From an uncultured Spirochaetales bacterium (GTDB lineage: Bacteria; Spirochaetota; Spirochaetia; Sphaerochaetales; Sphaerochaetaceae): a stretch of DNA of 64,000 nucleotides. The DNA lies in the NCBI GenBank assembly GCA_949283305.1, contig CASDRU010000018.1, positions 62,001-126,000 on the forward strand. The letters run 5' to 3'. Each line of letters starts with the position of its first letter. Within the stretch, counting starts at the first letter, position 1. Below the pieces are notes generated by a model, which saw only the letters and a program-made list of their open reading frames with translations, had not been told where the DNA came from and did no database searches. The position numbers and the translations under genes are program-made. Positions 42,594 to 51,171 of this stretch are shown piece after piece.

Positions 42594-43736
42594 CTACAGC
42601 TTGCGTCCTTTCCATGTAAAGCTTATCTTGAACACTTTTCTGAATATGCCTGTGACATACATTACGGCAGTCATGAAAATGGCAACAGGACCGCACAAGG
42701 ATATAGCTGTTCCTGTTTTTGTTGAAAGAGCTGAAACTGTCCAGCATAGATAGAACATTATCCATCCTGACATGCCGAGAGCGTACATCAGGAGAGATGG
42801 GTAAACAGGATAGAGGAAAGCAAGAAGCGGGGAAACTGACAAAAGAAGAAGAGCGGCAACGATTATAAAAGTGATGGGATAAACCCTTGTCCTCATTGGA
42901 ATTGCTCCGTTGACGCTTCTTGTGATTCCATTGAATGCTTCCTTTGAGTCTGGATACATGTTGCATGTGATGTATCTGCTGATCGGCACAAAATGATAGT
43001 GCATGCGGTTTCTGACCATGTAGTGGGCAAGGGCCATGTCATCGCATACATTGTCTTTTATCATCTCGTAGCCGCCAGTTTTCTCATAGCTTGAACGCTT
43101 GACCATTATGAACTGCCCGATAGCAACGGAGAAGAATGATGAGTTTATAAAGCGTTCGATGTAGTGAGGAACAAGGAATATAACGAAATTCATTGCAGAG
43201 ACGATTACGGATGCAAAGAATGTTCCGCACTTTTCATGCGGATATCCGGATATTATGTCAAGATTCCTGTCGATCATGACAGAGTAGGCGTAGCTCACTG
43301 CTCCCTTTTCGTGCACAGTATCTGCATCAGTGAGATAGAAGTACTTGCCATTTGCATGCGGCAGCACCTGCAAAAGCGCGTTTATCTTGCCGTTCTTGGC
43401 TTTCTTGAAGTCAGGTGAGCCATTGAAGATCCTGAATCTTGAGTCACCTCTTGTTTCCTCTTCAAGGATCTCTGCGGTCCTGTCTTCAGAGCAGTCATTT
43501 ATAATAAGGAATTCAATGTTCTTGTAATCCTGACTCTTGAGAGATGAAACAAGGGTCTTTATGTTTTTCTCTTCATTCCTTGCCGGCACTATGACGGAAA
43601 CGAGATCTCCGTCATCAACTAAAGTGGCCTTTCTCTTTATGTTTGAAAAATGTATGAAGTTGGAAATTGTTGTTATGACTGAATATATGCCGAGGACGAA
43701 AAGAGAGACAGAAAGTATTGAAAGAAAGATATCCAT
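42594..43736 (-). CDS. Membrane-anchored family 2 glycosyltransferase
   Basis: About 380 residues. One N-terminal helix, then a GT2 catalytic domain: VSVIVPARNEEKNIKTLVSSL (nucleotide start), LIINDCSEDRT, LTDADTVHEKGAV (DxD) and, later, VCDDMALAHYMVRN; then several C-terminal helices. It probably transfers sugar to a lipid or envelope carrier. ATG 43736 lies 1 bp after the preceding stop with a GGGG site; a longer frame begins at 43757. It is the last gene of the lon-U32-TPR-GT2 run. Confidence 0.82.
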   Translation of the reverse strand: MDIFLSILSVSLFVLGIYSVITTISNFIHFSNIKRKATLVDDGDLVSVIVPARNEEKNIKTLVSSLKSQDYKNIEFLIINDCSEDRTAEILEEETRGDSRFRIFNGSPDFKKAKNGKINALLQVLPHANGKYFYLTDADTVHEKGAVSYAYSVMIDRNLDIISGYPHEKCGTFFASVIVSAMNFVIFLVPHYIERFINSSFFSVAIGQFIMVKRSSYEKTGGYEMIKDNVCDDMALAHYMVRNRMHYHFVPISRYITCNMYPDSKEAFNGITRSVNGAIPMRTRVYPITFIIVAALLLLSVSPLLAFLYPVYPSLLMYALGMSGWIMFYLCWTVSALSTKTGTAISLCGPVAIFMTAVMYVTGIFRKVFKISFTWKGRKL

Positions 43737-43737
43737 A

Positions 43738-44457
43738 TCAGTACCCCTTTTCCTCAAGATTCTCTATATATTCCATCATCGCATTATCTGCAGGATATAT
43801 AGTCTCTGAGGCATTGAAATACGCCTTGCTCAGCGCATATTCCTTATTTTCGTACGCGCTCATTCCAAGTCCTGAAAGCAGTGAGAAAAGGTCTGTCTTG
43901 CTCACCTCACTCAGATTTGTGTAGATATCATAAAAGAGAGAGTAGGCCTTTTTCTTCGATCCGCCTGCAATCATCGGAGCATTCAGCAGCCTGAAGGCCT
44001 CTGTGAGTGCAACTATGTTTTCCTCCGGGTAATCCTCATATAGTTCTTTTGTCAGATTGTTAGTCTTTAACCCGTCTGAAATCTTCTTGTCCACATAATA
44101 CCTTGAGCTGTAGTAGTCAAGCTCTGCAAGGCGGTATGATAGGCTTCCATCGTTTTCAAGAAGTGAAAAATAATCCTCCTGGATCACAAGATGATAAGAG
44201 GCCTTCTCTTTTTCATTTCTGTCTGTGAAATACCGTATCATATGATACTCGAGCCTTACCTTGTCAGTATCAGAAAGAGATGAGAACACTTTCTCATAAA
44301 GGGAGGCAAAATCTTCATAGTCATCGTTTTCCTTTATGCTGTCGAGCAAAAGAACATAATCATAATCCTGGGCAAGATAATTGAATGAATCGGTATAGGC
44401 AAAAAGTGAGCACGTGCAGAAAAAAAACGCAAGTGTGAGAGTAAGAAGCTTTCTCAA
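43738..44457 (-). CDS. Exported helical repeat (TPR-like) protein
   Basis: 239 residues with a signal peptide (LTLTLAFFFCTCSLFAYTD; the cysteines might give a lipobox alternative). The body is helical, with A/Y/L patterning such as GLGMSAYENKEYALSKAYFNASETIYP that suggests TPR-like repeats. No known family. Its ATG overlaps the U32 stop by 4 bp and it lies upstream of the glycosyltransferase. Confidence 0.65.
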   Translation of the reverse strand: MRKLLTLTLAFFFCTCSLFAYTDSFNYLAQDYDYVLLLDSIKENDDYEDFASLYEKVFSSLSDTDKVRLEYHMIRYFTDRNEKEKASYHLVIQEDYFSLLENDGSLSYRLAELDYYSSRYYVDKKISDGLKTNNLTKELYEDYPEENIVALTEAFRLLNAPMIAGGSKKKAYSLFYDIYTNLSEVSKTDLFSLLSGLGMSAYENKEYALSKAYFNASETIYPADNAMMEYIENLEEKGY

Positions 44458-45683
44458 ACGTATTTCTCCTTCATTTCCTTTCTCAGGATATAGCCTTCCT
44501 TTAATGGGAGGGCTGTTTTTATCATAGCATATTTCCCATGGTCTGCCTGCAATAAAGGAAACATTTCTTCATCCAGTATCGTTACACTTTCTTCTGTAAG
44601 CAAAGGCACATCCGGGCCGATGAACTCGATTCTCTCTCCTTTTTTGATCTGGTTCTTCACATCAAGAAGGTAAAGGGTGGGAGAAAGCTTTTCCTTTATT
44701 GTTCCTAAAAACTGATAGCTCCTCTCATAACCGTAGCTTGTCGGACGGGATACATCTGCGACATTTCCGTCCCCTTCAATCTTTCCGTTTGAGTAGAAGA
44801 ACCCTGTTGTAAACTCCCTGTGCGATACGTTGAATATGTCCTTTTTGTATTCATCCAGGTCCTCAGCATGATCAAGTGCCTTCCGGTATGCCCTTGTAGT
44901 TACAGCCACGTAGTACACGCTCTTCATCCTTCCCTCGATTTTAAGACTCGAAAGTCCTGCATCAACAAGGTCATCGACATGATCGATCATGCAAAGGTCC
45001 TTGCTTGAGAGTATGGTGGTGTAGCCTCCGTTTTCCTCAATGGGCATGAATTTACCTTTTCTCTCTTCCTCTTCTAAATAGAGCTTGTAGTTCCAGCGGC
45101 ATGTATGGGCACAGTCTCCCTGGTTTGCGCTCCTTCCGCTTAGGAAGGCAGAGAGCATGCATCGGCCTGAATAGCTCATGCACATCGCACCATGGACGAA
45201 TGCCTCGAGCTCAATTTCAGGAACCTTGTCCTTTATTCTCTTTATCTGATCGATGCTTGCCTCTCTTCCAAGAATCACACGGGAAAAGCCCATGCTCTTA
45301 TACATCTTCACGCTTTCGCTGTTCAGACAGGAAGCTTGAGTTGAAAGATGAAGCTGGGCATGAGGGAAATTCTTCTTGAGAAAAGGAACAAGCCCTATAT
45401 CGGAGATTATGAATGCATCAAAGGGATAGGATGAAATATAATCTTTCATCTGGTCCAGCTTTTCTATCTCATCCTCATTGAAGAGGATGTTCATCGTGCA
45501 GTAAATCTTCTTACCGCTCTTTTCTTTGATCTCTCTGACTTTTTCAGCCTCAGATAAAGAGAAGTTTCCTGCATTTGCCCTCAATGAAAAATCCTTCAGG
45601 CCCATGTAGCAGGCATCTGCGCCGAAATTGAATGCAGTTACAAGCTTCTCATAATTTCCAGCAGGAGAGAGTAGTTCAACCAT
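44454..45683 (-). CDS. U32-family protein, probable tRNA-modification enzyme (TrhP/YrrO-like)
   Basis: About 409 residues. VELLSPAGNYEKLVTAFNFGADACYMG at the N-terminus and FVHGAMCMSYSGRCMLS, with the U32 cysteines, identify the family; GDCAHTCRW and LKIEGRMKSVYYV follow. Bacterial members of this kind act in wobble-uridine hydroxylation or rRNA C-hydroxylation rather than proteolysis. I chose ATG 45683, because the upstream frame runs into lon; GGAGA lies before it. It overlaps lon by 8 bp. Confidence 0.85.
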   Translation of the reverse strand: MVELLSPAGNYEKLVTAFNFGADACYMGLKDFSLRANAGNFSLSEAEKVREIKEKSGKKIYCTMNILFNEDEIEKLDQMKDYISSYPFDAFIISDIGLVPFLKKNFPHAQLHLSTQASCLNSESVKMYKSMGFSRVILGREASIDQIKRIKDKVPEIELEAFVHGAMCMSYSGRCMLSAFLSGRSANQGDCAHTCRWNYKLYLEEEERKGKFMPIEENGGYTTILSSKDLCMIDHVDDLVDAGLSSLKIEGRMKSVYYVAVTTRAYRKALDHAEDLDEYKKDIFNVSHREFTTGFFYSNGKIEGDGNVADVSRPTSYGYERSYQFLGTIKEKLSPTLYLLDVKNQIKKGERIEFIGPDVPLLTEESVTILDEEMFPLLQADHGKYAMIKTALPLKEGYILRKEMKEKYV

Positions 45684-48135
45684 TCTTCTGATTCTCCTTT
45701 TCCCAGTTCTCCTGTGCTTTCTCAAGCTCGCTCTCAGTAAGCCTTCTTGTTTTGTCAGAAGGGAATGCGAGATGAAGGACTTCTGAGATATCTGACACCA
45801 GGTGAAAAGTGATGTCTTTCTTGACATCCTCATCCAGCATCTCAAGATCCCTCTTGTTCTTCTGAGGAATTATTATCTCCTTTATATGGTTCCTCTTGGC
45901 TGCAAGCACTTTCTCCTTCAGTCCGCCAATCGGCATGACATGTCCTGTCAGCGTAAGCTCTCCAGTCATTGCAAGGTCCTTCTTGATTACTTGTTCTGTA
46001 AGCATTCCCCAGAGTGCGCATGTCATTGTGATGCCTGCACTCGGCCCGTCTTTAGGAGTTGCACCCTCTGGAACATGGAGATGAATCATATGGTGACGGA
46101 AATATGCTGGATCCATTCCTCTCAGAGCAGCCTCTTTCTTGACTGTGCTCAGTGCTATATTGCAGCTTTCCTTCATCACATCCCCAAGCTGTCCTGTTAT
46201 CTTGAAATCTTCATGAGAAAGCAGGGCTTCTGCCTCTATCAAAAGCACATCTCCTCCCATGCTTGTCCATGCAAGGCCTATTGCTGTTCCTGCCTCTTCT
46301 GCTTCAATCTTCTCGCTCAGATCAAAGCGCGGAATGGAAAGATATTTCTCAACATCCTTTTTCTCTATCAAGAGATTTCCATCACTTTTCTTTTCAAGGA
46401 TTTCAAGAGAGAGCTTCCTGAAGATCTTGTCAAGATTCTTCTCATAGTTTCTCACCCCAGCTTCTCTTGAATACTCTTCTGCTATGGACAAAAGGGCATC
46501 ATCGCTGAGGCTTATGTTCCTCTTCTCCAGTCCGTTGTTCTTTATAAGTCTCGGAATAAGATACCCTTTTGCAATGTTCAGTTTTTCCTGCGAAGTATAG
46601 CCGGAGACTTCTATGACCTCCATTCTGTCAAGAAGGGGCTCAGGGACTGTTTCAAGAGTATTTGCAGTCACGATGAAAAGCACTTTTGACAAATCATACG
46701 GAAGATCAAGATAGAGATCCCTGAAGCGGCTGTTCTGCTCTGGATCCAGTGCCTCAAGAAGCGCACTTGCGGGATCTCCCTGGAAAGAAGCGCCCATCTT
46801 GTCAATCTCGTCAATCAGGATTACAGGATCGACTTCCTTGGTCTCAAGGAGAGCCTGAATGAATTTTCCGGGAAGAGCACCGACATAAGTTCTCCTGTGT
46901 CCCTTAATCTCAGCCTCATCACGCACTCCGCCCATGCTGAAGCGGTAGTATTTTCTCCCGAGGGCTGAGGCAATAGAGCGTCCGATGCTTGTCTTTCCCA
47001 CTCCTGGAGGTCCTACAAGACATATTATTGCTCCGCTTTGAGATCTGCTCAGGGTGCGGGATGCGAGGAATTCAAGAATCCTGTCCTTGACATCCTTGAG
47101 CCCGTAGTGGTCCTTGTCCAGCTTCTCGCGAACATTTTCAATTGTGTATTTTACCTTCTGGTTCTTCTTTGAATAGGGAAGAGACAGGATTGTGTCGATA
47201 TAAGTCTTTGTAAGAGTATAGTCAGGACTTGATGGATCCATCGAATTCATCCTGCTCATTTCCTTATCAACTGTCTCAATGTAGATAGGAGGAAGCAGAT
47301 TCTTGATCTTGTCGTATTTGTCAGCAAGATCTGCCATATCCATTCCTCGTGGAGAAAATGCACCTGCGCTTCCTCCTTTGCCTGTTATCTTATCCAGCTC
47401 CTGCTGCAGTGTGCTTATCTGCTGCTTCAGAACCTGTTCCTGATTCCTTCTTTTGACATTGTCTATCAGATCGCTTCTGATCTGGTTCTGCATGATTACA
47501 AGGTCTTTCTCGCTTTCAAGATATGTAAGCACTTTCTCATAGCGGGAAATAAGGTTCTGCTGGGCAAGCACCTCCTGCAGAAATTCCTTTGGAGCTGAGA
47601 GACAGCTTGCAGTATAGTTCACAAGGTTCTCTGCGTCAGTTATGTTCGCAATATTGACCTCGCTTGCAAAGGAAAAGAGCGGGGACTGCGTTACAAGCTC
47701 TGAGAGGATCTTCCTTAAAAGCCTCATATAGGGAACAATGGGGCGCATGCTCTCATATTCAGTGTTCCTGTCCTCGACAACAGCTTCATATGGGGAAAGA
47801 AGAGTATCTACAGAGTGGACGGTGAATGTTCTCATTGTTGTCACAAACACATGCAGGCTTCCGTTTGGAAGATGTATGAATCTGTTTATTGAGCACACTG
47901 TTCCCACATCATAGAATTCAGGAGGCAGAGTGGAGTCCATGATGCAGTTGTCAAAACTGTCCCTTTCCTTTGCCATCAGGATTCCGAATATGCCACCTTT
48001 CCCAAGGTTTTCGATAAGTTTTATCTCTTCAGCTCTGGATACAACAAGAGTTGTTATTCCTCCAGGAAACACAGGACGCTCTGTCACGACCAGCAGCTTT
48101 ATAGTGTAAGTATTCTTTTCTTCGTTATTTTCCAT
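45676..48135 (-). CDS. lon: ATP-dependent protease Lon
   Basis: 819 residues. The N-terminal substrate-binding domain is followed by a coiled coil (EQVLKQQISTLQQELDKITGKGG), the AAA+ module (GPPGVGKTSIG Walker A, VDPVILIDEIDKMG Walker B) and the protease domain with catalytic serine in PKDGPSAGITM and lysine in GGLKEKVLAAKR. It degrades damaged and regulatory proteins. The transcription region contains a perfect palindrome. The downstream genes overlap, so U32, TPR and GT2 are probably co-transcribed. Confidence 0.96.
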   Translation of the reverse strand: MENNEEKNTYTIKLLVVTERPVFPGGITTLVVSRAEEIKLIENLGKGGIFGILMAKERDSFDNCIMDSTLPPEFYDVGTVCSINRFIHLPNGSLHVFVTTMRTFTVHSVDTLLSPYEAVVEDRNTEYESMRPIVPYMRLLRKILSELVTQSPLFSFASEVNIANITDAENLVNYTASCLSAPKEFLQEVLAQQNLISRYEKVLTYLESEKDLVIMQNQIRSDLIDNVKRRNQEQVLKQQISTLQQELDKITGKGGSAGAFSPRGMDMADLADKYDKIKNLLPPIYIETVDKEMSRMNSMDPSSPDYTLTKTYIDTILSLPYSKKNQKVKYTIENVREKLDKDHYGLKDVKDRILEFLASRTLSRSQSGAIICLVGPPGVGKTSIGRSIASALGRKYYRFSMGGVRDEAEIKGHRRTYVGALPGKFIQALLETKEVDPVILIDEIDKMGASFQGDPASALLEALDPEQNSRFRDLYLDLPYDLSKVLFIVTANTLETVPEPLLDRMEVIEVSGYTSQEKLNIAKGYLIPRLIKNNGLEKRNISLSDDALLSIAEEYSREAGVRNYEKNLDKIFRKLSLEILEKKSDGNLLIEKKDVEKYLSIPRFDLSEKIEAEEAGTAIGLAWTSMGGDVLLIEAEALLSHEDFKITGQLGDVMKESCNIALSTVKKEAALRGMDPAYFRHHMIHLHVPEGATPKDGPSAGITMTCALWGMLTEQVIKKDLAMTGELTLTGHVMPIGGLKEKVLAAKRNHIKEIIIPQKNKRDLEMLDEDVKKDITFHLVSDISEVLHLAFPSDKTRRLTESELEKAQENWEKENQKNG

Positions 48136-48137
48136 GA

Positions 48138-48159
48138 CATTAATTTAATAAAATTAATG
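48138..48159. promoter_or_regulatory. Perfect palindrome in the lon promoter, candidate operator
   Basis: Arms CATTAATTT and AAATTAATG around AATA, beginning 3 bp from the lon start codon. It covers the only plausible -10 region (TATTAA on the minus strand), the position expected for a repressor site. Confidence 0.5.
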
Positions 48160-48210
48160 CACTTCAGGCAAGTGATGAGTTTAAACAGAACAAACCTATA
48201 TAAGAATTAT

Positions 48211-48234
48211 GTTGCATTCTGTTGCACTTATGAT
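48211..48234 (+). promoter_or_regulatory. arcC promoter region with shared GTTGCATTCTGTT motif
   Basis: GTTGCA occurs twice 10 bp apart (48211 and 48221). The first copy extends to the 13-mer shared with ygeW (12/13). TATGAT at 48229-48234 is a possible -10, 11 bp before the arcC ATG, giving a very short leader with no Shine-Dalgarno sequence. Confidence 0.4.
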
Positions 48235-48245
48235 AAGCTTTAATT

Positions 48246-49187
48246 ATGAAAGGAAAACTTATTGTCATCGCAATCGGAGGCAACAGCCTAATTGAAGATC
48301 CATCCCATGTCACAGTCTCCTCGCAGTACGAGGCTGCAAGAAAGACAGCGCATGAGATTGCAAAGCTTGTCAGAGAGGGAAACCGTGTTGTGATTGTACA
48401 CGGTAACGGACCTCAGGTCGGGTATATACTTCTGAGGGCAGAATATGCAAGGGAAATTCTTCATACAGTTCCCCTTGATTCCTGTGTTGCAGACACGCAG
48501 GGTGCAATCGGATACCAGCTTCAGAGGGCTCTGAGAAACGAGTTTGAAGCTTTAGGCTTGAAAAAAACCGTTTCAACTGTTGTCACACAGGTTGAGGTAT
48601 CTGACGATGATCCTTCATTTTCCAATCCTACAAAACCAATCGGCTCTTTCATGAGCAGGGAGGTTGCCGAGTACCACAGGGCAAAGGACAACTGGAGCAT
48701 AGTGGAGGATGCAGGAAGAGGTTACCGCCGTGTTGTTGCATCTCCCCGCCCGGTGAAAATCATAGAAGAAGAGACAATAAAAACACTTCTTGATAACAAT
48801 CAGGTGGTAATAGCATGCGGAGGAGGCGGCATTCCGGTTGTGGAGAAAGATGGAATACTTGAAGGCAGGGAAGCAGTTATTGACAAGGATCTTGTTGCGT
48901 CCCTTCTTGCACGAAAGCTAAATGCAGATCTCTTCATAATATCCACGGCAGTGGACAAAGTGTGCATAAACTACAGAAAAGAAAACGAGAGCGCGCTTTC
49001 AGACCTTTCTGTCGAGATGGCAGAAAAATACATGGAAGAAGGTCAGTTCCCTCCAGGAAGCATGAAACCGAAGATTGAGGCTGTTCTGAGTTATATAAAG
49101 GCAACAGGAAATGAGGGAATAATCACGAGTCCTGAAAAACTTCTTCCTTCTCTTTCCCGTCTTGATGGCACGAGAGTGCATATCTGA
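48246..49187 (+). CDS. arcC: Carbamate kinase
   Basis: 313 residues. IVIAIGGNSLIEDP at the start, VIVHGNGPQVGYIL, LDSCVADTQGAIGYQL, VIACGGGGIPVVEKDG and the late MKPKIEAVLSYIKATG are carbamate kinase motifs. It makes ATP and carbamate from carbamoyl phosphate and ADP in arginine, purine or related catabolism. With the YgeW gene it suggests carbamoyl phosphate is a source of ATP here. Its 3' end overlaps the opposing gene by 65 bp. Confidence 0.95.
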   Translation: MKGKLIVIAIGGNSLIEDPSHVTVSSQYEAARKTAHEIAKLVREGNRVVIVHGNGPQVGYILLRAEYAREILHTVPLDSCVADTQGAIGYQLQRALRNEFEALGLKKTVSTVVTQVEVSDDDPSFSNPTKPIGSFMSREVAEYHRAKDNWSIVEDAGRGYRRVVASPRPVKIIEEETIKTLLDNNQVVIACGGGGIPVVEKDGILEGREAVIDKDLVASLLARKLNADLFIISTAVDKVCINYRKENESALSDLSVEMAEKYMEEGQFPPGSMKPKIEAVLSYIKATGNEGIITSPEKLLPSLSRLDGTRVHI

Positions 49188-50394
49188 TTATGTTGATGAT
49201 GTAGAGGGGGGACAGGAAAACAAACAGAAACAGGTTTTCCTGTATGAAAAAAAGCGGGAAAAGGCCTTTCAGCATTACAGCAACTGCTATGAAAGACAAG
49301 TGCATGAGAGACAGATAAAATCGTCTTCTGATGCTCTTTCCCTTTATTGCCTCAGCAGCTGCTAGTAGAAGAAGCGGGGATGCGTATATGAAATTTGAAT
49401 TGAAATACGTGACGCTGTGGTTTGAGAATATCTCTAGAATGATAAGTGCAGATGAGAGCAATGAAAAAAGAATGAATATGAGCGCAAATACAAAATCTGA
49501 AATTCGCGTGAGAAGTTTTATTCTTGAAGCATAAAGTGCAGATAATGATAAAAACAGGATTGAAGATAAAACAGCTGTCATTTCCATTAAGGTGAAGCTT
49601 CTGTATTCTGATCTTTCTGTATCCGTGTTCATCTTAACAGACGATGATGAGAAGTAATCCTCAGCAGCTTCCTTCAGCGTAAGGGGAAGATACATCTCAT
49701 CATAAAGGGATATTTCTCTGTCAATCTCGGGTCCCTGCAGATAATTTAGAAGAAAAGAGAAGAGAAAGCTCTTGTCCAGATAGAGCGCGGCAGTGTTCCT
49801 GTATGTGGCGCCGCGGTATGTATGTGAATAACTTTCAGCGAAATCCCCTCCTGTTGCCCAGTTGAGTATATCCCTTACTCTTGTAGCACAGTTATCCTCA
49901 TAATAGTGGTAGAGATATACATTGTTTCCTTCCTGGCTGTTGTAAAGAAGGAAGTCTATTATGCCTTTTTTCTCTCTGTTTTCCAGACCCGTTATTTCAG
50001 TCAGGTAATATGTCCTTCCTTCATTTTCAAAAACCTGAACTCTTCTTTCTAGGTCAGAAATCACCATGTTGTAGAGAAGAAGACCCTCAACGAATTTCAG
50101 ATAAAAGCCTTCTGAAAAAGAAAAAGAGCCGTAGTCTGCGGCAAAAGATATGCTTCCGTCTTTCACGACTGCAAGGGCAGTATGTCCGAAGAATGTGAAC
50201 ACCTCATCTCCTGTCTCGGCAGTTATCAGGTAGATTTTCACATCATCGGCTGAGAATCCTGATTCATCAAAAGAAAAATTATCAAGCTCTTCCTGGCTCT
50301 CAAACGGGTCTTCTACATTTTCACCCAGAAAGGAGAGCGCAAAAATAGAAGATGCGATGAAAAGGAGAGTGAGAAGAGAAAAAAGCTTTTTCAA
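49123..50394 (-). CDS. DUF4105/Lnb-like membrane protein, possible lipoprotein N-acyltransferase
   Basis: 423 residues: a signal sequence, then a periplasmic domain, then about 4-6 membrane segments from about residue 275. The periplasmic domain has TFFGHTALAV (histidine) and YYEDNCATRVRDILN (cysteine), the two hallmarks of the DUF4105 family, members of which in Bacteroides have been reported to N-acylate lipoproteins (Lnb). A lipoprotein acylation role is plausible but not shown. The start is TTG 50394: AGGAGG lies 7 bp upstream. The tail overlaps arcC by 65 bp. Confidence 0.7.
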   Translation of the reverse strand: MKKLFSLLTLLFIASSIFALSFLGENVEDPFESQEELDNFSFDESGFSADDVKIYLITAETGDEVFTFFGHTALAVVKDGSISFAADYGSFSFSEGFYLKFVEGLLLYNMVISDLERRVQVFENEGRTYYLTEITGLENREKKGIIDFLLYNSQEGNNVYLYHYYEDNCATRVRDILNWATGGDFAESYSHTYRGATYRNTAALYLDKSFLFSFLLNYLQGPEIDREISLYDEMYLPLTLKEAAEDYFSSSSVKMNTDTERSEYRSFTLMEMTAVLSSILFLSLSALYASRIKLLTRISDFVFALIFILFSLLSSALIILEIFSNHSVTYFNSNFIYASPLLLLAAAEAIKGKSIRRRFYLSLMHLSFIAVAVMLKGLFPLFFIQENLFLFVFLSPLYIINIIRYALSCHQDGKEKEEVFQDS

Positions 50395-50423
50395 TTGACA
50401 TCCTCCTTTCTGGCTCTTATCTT
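50395..50423 (+). promoter_or_regulatory. Promoter of recO, leaderless geometry
   Basis: Consensus TTGACA (50395-50400), a 17-bp spacer and TATCTT (50418-50423), 7 bp before ATG 50431. The complement of the spacer contains the AGGAGG ribosome binding site of the divergent DUF4105 gene. Confidence 0.7.
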
Positions 50424-50430
50424 TTTTGTG

Positions 50431-51171
50431 ATGGAAAGAGATATAAAGAGCCTTGCTACAGTAGTAAATATAGATAAAAAGGGTGAAGTAAACAAGCTTC
50501 TCACACTCTTTTCTCCATCTGATGGAATAATATATGCGACAGTATATGGCGCAAGAAAAAGCACAAAAGCCATACAGGTTCCTCTTTATGCTGAAGGAGT
50601 ATTCTCGCTTTATTATAAAAGGGAAAAGGACTCATACTCGCTAAAAGATGCAGATATTGTAAATGACAGGGAGAATATATTAAAGAGCATCGGAAAAACA
50701 CTTGCATCCTCTCTTTTTTCTGAACTAATCATAAGCAGCAAGAGTGGCGATGAGAAAAGCTATGCCCTTTATTCAAAAGCCCTTGATTATCTGAACCTTG
50801 CTGAGAATACAGAGAGGACCGTAATTGCATTCATAATACATTTTCTCTCCATTTCCGGACTTCTTCCTTCTTTTGCTTTCTGTCCCGTATGCCAGAGAGA
50901 GTATACAGATGAGGAGACACTCGGCTTCAATGACAGGTATCAGACACTGTGCTGTCTGAGCTGCGACAGCAGAAGGGAATCATTCATTCTTCCCATGAAT
51001 GCCAGGAAATTCATAAAGAGGATAAGCGAGATTTCCTTTGAGGATGCATTTCTCCTTTCTGTCAGTTCCTCTCAGGAGAAAAAAGTGCTAAACTGGCTTG
51101 TGCGTCTTTTGAAGGAAATATATCCAATTCACATCAGAAGCCTCGATTTTAATTTAGAGGATTATTTATGA
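50431..51171 (+). CDS. recO: DNA repair protein RecO
   Basis: 246 residues. An N-terminal OB fold (LATVVNIDKKGEVNKLLTLFSPSDG) leads to a helical domain with a zinc cluster: CPVCQREY and, 30 residues later, CCLSCDSRRE. RecO loads RecA on SSB-coated DNA with RecR. I chose ATG 50431, since the upstream TTG coincides with the promoter -35. The stop overlaps the recJ ATG (ATGA). Confidence 0.87.
   Translation: MERDIKSLATVVNIDKKGEVNKLLTLFSPSDGIIYATVYGARKSTKAIQVPLYAEGVFSLYYKREKDSYSLKDADIVNDRENILKSIGKTLASSLFSELIISSKSGDEKSYALYSKALDYLNLAENTERTVIAFIIHFLSISGLLPSFAFCPVCQREYTDEETLGFNDRYQTLCCLSCDSRRESFILPMNARKFIKRISEISFEDAFLLSVSSSQEKKVLNWLVRLLKEIYPIHIRSLDFNLEDYL

Noticed and set aside
43738-44457. Lipoprotein call for the TPR-like protein because of CTCSLFA.
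   Set aside because: The cysteines are inside the hydrophobic core and the usual signal peptidase I site LFA-YTD fits better.
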